DNA of 64,000 bases, from the NCBI RefSeq assembly GCF_000516985.1, contig NW_006917097.1:806001-870000 (forward strand), given 5' to 3'. Source of the stretch: Pestalotiopsis fici W106-1 (Eukaryota > Ascomycota > Sordariomycetes > Amphisphaeriales > Sporocadaceae). A program made the position numbers and the translations under genes. The notes beneath the pieces are model-generated. The model was not told the origin of the DNA. It did no database searches and saw only the letters and a program-made list of their open reading frames with translations. Below, piece after piece: positions 59,431 to 64,000 of this stretch (positions are counted from its first letter, which is position 1; every line of letters begins with the position of its first letter).

Positions 59431-60055
59431 TTATGCGGCCACGGGCGCTGCTGGTCCAGTGCCGGTCCCCCGTGCATTGGGCGGCGGTGGGAGGAACATT
59501 GGGAGATAGGTGGTTGCGAGGGCCATTACTGTACATGATTGCAATCAGCGAAATGGTTCTCCTTACGATTATCATCTCTTGCGACTTTTGTTTTCTTGAA
59601 GAGCAAGACGAGCTGATTTAGAATGGAGGTATGAGGGAGATGAATGCAATTGGATACGGAAAAAAAGAAAAATAATTCAAGAGACACTCACAGCTCATGC
59701 CAATGGTAAAGTAGCCGGGTGTGGTGCTGGTCTTGGTGGCCTCCTCGCTCTCACCCAGCCAGCTCTGCACGCTGAAGACGATCGAGGCCCAGCCAATGTA
59801 CCGGTTGCGGGTGAAGATGGCGGCCATGGGCAGCGTCGAGGACAGCGTCGAGCTGAAGTCGGCGCTGTCGCCCTTGGCGGCAGGCTCTTGGTAGGGCACA
59901 ACTGCGGGTTTTTCCTCAAATCAGCCTTTGTTTGTCTGTTCGTCTCTTGATGATGCAGAGCCATTGGAATAGGGGAGAGGTTTCCCTTGATTCTCCACCA
60001 ACTTGGGAAGCTTACCCAGATCAGCCCGGCGCATGTCTTTCTTGGTGGATGCCAT
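59431..60055 (-). CDS. Asterix-type ER membrane protein (PAT complex subunit family), 3 exons, 115 aa
   Basis: Exons 60055-60016 (40 bp), 59901-59692 and 59528-59431, with introns of 114 and 163 bp, both GT-AG. The product starts MASTKKDMRRADLVVPYQEP. Its middle region reads FTRNRYIGWASIVFSVQSWL, and after ATKTSTTPGYFTIGMS comes a second helix with LATTYLPMFLPPPP and a short Pro/Ala tail. Size, the two helices and the K-x-x-G-W-A core match the Asterix/UPF0139 family (WDR83OS in animals). In animals that protein binds CCDC47 to form the PAT complex, which chaperones membrane proteins during insertion at the ER translocon. The first and last exons are too short to stand out as open frames. I am confident of the family and the model. 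Confidence 0.88.
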
Positions 60056-63000
60056 GTCGACTCTGGGGGATTCTTGCAGATATCAGAAGAGATGGATGTC
60101 TCGAATTCGGGACGTGGTGGACAAGGCTGAGCGAGTTGGGCTGGCTGACGATGCTGCTGCTGCTGAGCCGGTCTTCGTTGGGATGTGTCGCGCGACGTGC
60201 AAGGGAGTTTCGTTCAATGAGAAGCAAGCTGCAGGCTACTCGGTTCCTTACCACAGCTAAACTGCACTCAATGCGACGAATGAATGAACCGTGACAAAGC
60301 TATCGGAAGCTTCCGCGACTAGGGGGGTCGGTCCAGAAGCTCAGAACTCCCCAAAAAGAGACCCCCATATTCCCAGAGAATGGCTCGAATGGCAGCTTCT
60401 GCCACCTGCCAGTTTGCCAGTCTGTCCAAGTCTGGATGGAAATTCCGGGGGTGCTAGGGGTCTCAAGGTGTCAAGGGGGCACTGGGTGACTGGCCGCTGT
60501 GGGTTGGGGTCTGTGCTCGCTTAGAGGGTTGATGGCCTGGGATTGCTAATTGGGATGGTAATAAATTCAACGCGTCAGATCATACTACGTACCATCAGGG
60601 CGACGTGATAAGGCGGCAGGTGCGATTTTGTGGGGTTCTGTACTCTCCGCCATTGCGTAGGCTAATAAGGTCATTGATACCGACTTGCACAGATTCTCTC
60701 TCCTGTTTGCTGAAAGTGTACGAACTCAATAACGTCAAACCTACCAACATTCCCCGGTCAAGGGCTCGTCACCGACCAGTGATATCACCATGAACAACAG
60801 TACATTAATGTTGTAGCACCCATTGGCTGAGTCTCGTGGAACTTGGAGAAACGTCTTATCATGAAACGATGACCGCCATGTGGCATGGCTGACCTGATGG
60901 AGGATTCGTCAAAGGCACGTTTGGCTATACCCGAGCCAAACACAACACAGCGGGATAGGTCAATGTACGGTATTTCAGGCCCGAGGGAAGCGCGGGCGGG
61001 CATCCGCGTGCTCGCCAAGATACATGCATGTATTATGCAACAAGTTGAGGCCTTGGGGCAAATCTGCTTGATGCGCCAGCCGTCATTTAGTGACCAAGAC
61101 ATGTGTCATTCGATTTTGCAGCTCTCCATAGCAACCAATTCCTTTTTTGAGAGTCAAATCGTGGAGAGACAATGTTTCTCAAACCCCAGCCAGCCTACCG
61201 GATGCTGTCGTGGTACAGAGTATTGTACAATACCCCGATCGCCTCCCTATTTGGCAGATACAAATGTCATGGTTCAAGGCCAACCGAGAAAAGTCAGCCA
61301 ACGCCTAGGCCGCTCGGCTAGGTTCCTACCTAGGTAAGCTCTGTCAGCCAGAAAACCGAGGCTGGCTGACAGACATTCCGATTTGGTATAATGTGGAAAG
61401 TTTAGATTCCTCTAACCGATCTCCAAATGGTAAGATCTGGCTATAGCCAGTATTGCCAATGTCGTGTGTCCAGAATAGACGATCCCCCGCCTGTCATATC
61501 TCGGAGCGGGATTGTAATGCTTGCCTCACTCCAAGGTAACGAGGGAGTGAGATGGGTGGTTAATAAGTAGGTAGGTATGTTTTCCTTTTTTTTTTTTTTT
61601 TCGGTCTTGTCGGCAAATCAATCATTGTTGAATTGGGGTCTCTCGAGCCTCTCTTTGCTTATGCCGTTACACCATGAGATGATCATCTCGCGATGAAGCA
61701 ATCGCTAGATTGCCCAACGTGACGCAACAAATTTCTTTGTCCGCTGATAGGTCCCTGAATGGGAGGTGTTCCATCAACTGGACTTGATGAAGGTAGCCAT
61801 GTCAGTCATATGACAACCCTCTTCCATCTCCCGCCCTTTTCTGGTAACTGGGGAAAATGTTACTATTTACCAGCCGGGTTGATAGAGGTGGACTCAACTG
61901 ATGGTCACGATTTATGATTAACTCCGCATGAGGTAAGTGTTGTGGATCTCGGGGGCGTTGGGAAGGTTTTGGTTGAACCTAGTCCCGCGACTGCGTATAC
62001 CTACGAGCTTCTAACCTCCAAAACTGCAACATCTATTGAGTCATGGCGTTGTGGAAGAAATCCTTGGAAGTGCAAGGGAGCCATGTTGGAGGATAAGAGC
62101 ATTTAAATGACTTGTCTGCGTGACGGTTGATGAGCAGTATTACCACATTATTTGCTTATACTTGTAGCTAAAGCACAGTGTCATGACTGTGGCTTTGAGA
62201 TGGATTGAAGGAGTATGCATTACTGCCTTTGGGAATACGTAACTCAATATCTGCACTGTCTGCACCAAATCGAACGAGCTGGGTGGCGGCCAAGGATCTT
62301 TCTGTCTATCTACAAAGGCCAGTTGCATATGCGTCAGGCTCCCTACCGTATAATCTCAGTCTGCAGATTGATGACAGCAGTGTTAGTTAACATGAGGGAT
62401 TGCTTAAGACGTCCTAGCTCATCCACGCAAACAAGCTCTTATGTAACTGGCTTGGTGAGCAAACACGACAGGGTATATCTCGTATGCCGTGTGGATTTGC
62501 CTGGTGTTCAGAATGGTCAAGTGTGTTGAAGGAGCAACTCCAATAATTGCCAAATATTCAGATTTGATCGGGCTCATTGGGTGGGCACCGAGTATCAAAG
62601 GATTTAAGCCCGTTGCTCTCACCAACACAATGCAGCCGGACATATGTTCATGGGGCAGAGCTACACCCGAGTCTATGCAAAGTGGTCTGAGAAAAGGCAC
62701 GAGATGATTTTGGCTTTTTTCTCCCTCTCTGTTTCTGTCCCTGTTGCTTGTCAGAATGCAGAGTCAGTTCCGCGCAGGCATGTTAGTCGGCGGGCCATTT
62801 ACTGCATGCAGAGAATAACAGATGGACGGACCGTGGAGAGTGCATTTCGAGTCAGAAAAAGGCCCGACCTGCGAGGTTTATCTGTAGATTTTATAGTAGT
62901 ATATATGTGCGGGTAGTTCCAGATCTCAAGGCAAACAGTCTCCCTTTTCCTTTTTCAGTAATCACCAACATGCCATACTCTGTGCCAGAACATAAACAGT

Positions 63001-64000
63001 GAATGAATCATAATAACACGGGCTGAAGATAGACTGATGCGATGCCTCACTTATGCATCAGTATCATTCATCTTCCCGCTGCACCCGAGGGCAGCCAGCA
63101 GCTAAAGACGGCAAGTGTAGATCGCTGATACCCTGACCCACGAGTGCAACCAAGCAGCAGGGGGTTCCTAACTCCTAAGGAAGGGGGCGATGGACGGCAA
63201 AGGGAGGCTCCAGTTTACCTTGGGTCCCCCTTGAAGCCTTGGCAATTGAAACCTACCCGGGGGCCAGCGGGTGCCAGAATACGGCTGTTCCGATAGATTG
63301 CTGGGAACCCATGCAACAACCATGCTCAACTTTTGGTGTCCGAACACAACAACGTTGAAGCAGTGAGCAGTGAGCAGTGAGCATACACTGGGGTGGACTA
63401 CGGATTCCGAAAGTTCATGGGTCTCTGTGAAGTTTGCCGTCGCTATATCTCCGCCCTTGACTACTTTTTGACCTAAAAGTGGCCTCACTACGCGGACTGA
63501 ACGCTACAATTAGGGACACCTTTTTTGGACTCCATTCCCGAGTGAGCGATTGAACTTGCTCGGTGGTGCTGGCAGCCTCTCAACTTATTAGGCTGGCTTG
63601 GCTGGGGGGTTGGCCTGCTTTGCTCGATTCGGTTCCAGGGTCAAAGTTCCCGCCCGCCGCCCCCCCCCGTCCGTCTCGCCCAGTCGGTGTCGGGCACGCA
63701 ACGCAACCACTATCGCTCGCGCTCGCACTGGCACCTGCCCGTGGGCTGAGTGGCTTGCTGCACCACCATTGGTAATCGGCCAACGTCGCTCCATCCCTCT
63801 CAACCTCATCTCACCACTTCCCTCTCACGAGACTTTGGTCGGCGGTAGACAGCACCCCGACCTCACGACGTTTCATTTTTTTTGTCTCTCTTCACCTAAA
63901 CACGTCCCGACCGGCTGGCTCCCCGGCATTGCATCAGACTTGCACTTCCACCGTGCTTCACGACACCGAAGAAGAAGAAAAAAACAGCTCACACTACTCA
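60056..64000. other. Intergenic, about 3.9 kb, with likely leader of an off-window gene at the end
   Basis: No gene recognised on either strand. It has a T-run at about 61588-61601 and a CAGTGAG repeat at 63361. The last 150 bp is rich in C and T with CACC/ATCAC-like steps, then GAAGAAGAAG. It resembles the promoter and 5' leader of a plus-strand gene starting just outside the window. Confidence 0.45.
63361..63381. repeat. Three tandem CAGTGAG heptamers
   Basis: Perfect threefold repeat of CAGTGAG in noncoding sequence, directly visible. Confidence 0.85.

Noticed and set aside
60785..61337. Overlapping open frames on both strands (about 105 and 150 codons)
   Set aside because: Neither has a family feature, signal or intron support.
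1..64000. tRNA or rRNA genes, CRISPR arrays, intact transposons
   Set aside because: Read for these by eye and found no convincing candidate; a tRNA or repeat scan would be needed to exclude them fully.

Overview
The window looks like nuclear DNA of a filamentous ascomycete (Pezizomycotina). Genes are split by short GT-AG introns, mostly 50-125 bp, with CTAAC/CTGAC-like branch points. The families present are typical of such fungi: HET-domain proteins, an RTA1-like membrane protein, a CYP52-type P450, an ankyrin/CorA-like giant, a fungal BTB protein and an F-BAR RhoGAP. A Sordariomycete (perhaps Hypocreales) is my best guess from gene style only. No prokaryotic, viral or organellar segment was seen, and no intact transposon.

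Layout. 0.3-2.4 kb: HET protein (-). 3.3-5.2 kb: three-exon membrane protein (-). 6.2-8.1 kb: P450 (-). 9.0-13.9 kb: 11-exon ankyrin/CorA-like gene (-). 16.2-17.1 kb: a probable decayed secreted-protein gene (+). 18.0-19.9 kb: PIN-like auxin-efflux-carrier family transporter (-). 22.5-24.8 kb: a disrupted F-box/ankyrin-type gene (+). 25.7-26.2 kb: hypothetical protein (+). 27.8-29.0 kb: SLC35F-type transporter (+), convergent with an acid sphingomyelinase-like phosphodiesterase at 29.2-31.5 kb (-). 32.5-33.4 kb: RTA1-like protein (-). 34.9-36.9 kb: secreted FAD oxidoreductase of the BBE family (+), convergent with a second HET protein at 37.1-39.2 kb (-). 39.8-42.5 kb: BTB/F-box-like protein (-). 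43.8-46.1 kb: MFS transporter (-). 47.0-49.2 kb: RBR E3 ubiquitin ligase (-). 49.2-56.2 kb: a gene-poor stretch. 56.2-58.7 kb: F-BAR/RhoGAP protein (+). 59.4-60.1 kb: a small three-exon Asterix-type ER protein (-). 60.1-64.0 kb: no gene recognised.

How the genes fit together. The distal part carries conserved housekeeping genes (RhoGAP, Asterix, RBR ligase, SLC35F). The proximal part is accessory in character: two HET genes, an ankyrin protein ending in a CorA-like two-helix membrane module, a broken F-box/ankyrin gene, a P450 and an oxidoreductase. There is no PKS, NRPS or terpene synthase, so I do not call a metabolite cluster. The most system-like idea is a loose island of non-self recognition and signalling genes, but that is inference.

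Exon boundaries were worked out by hand from splice signals and frame continuity. Every multi-exon model closes in frame; the starts of the BTB gene and the SLC35F gene are the least certain.
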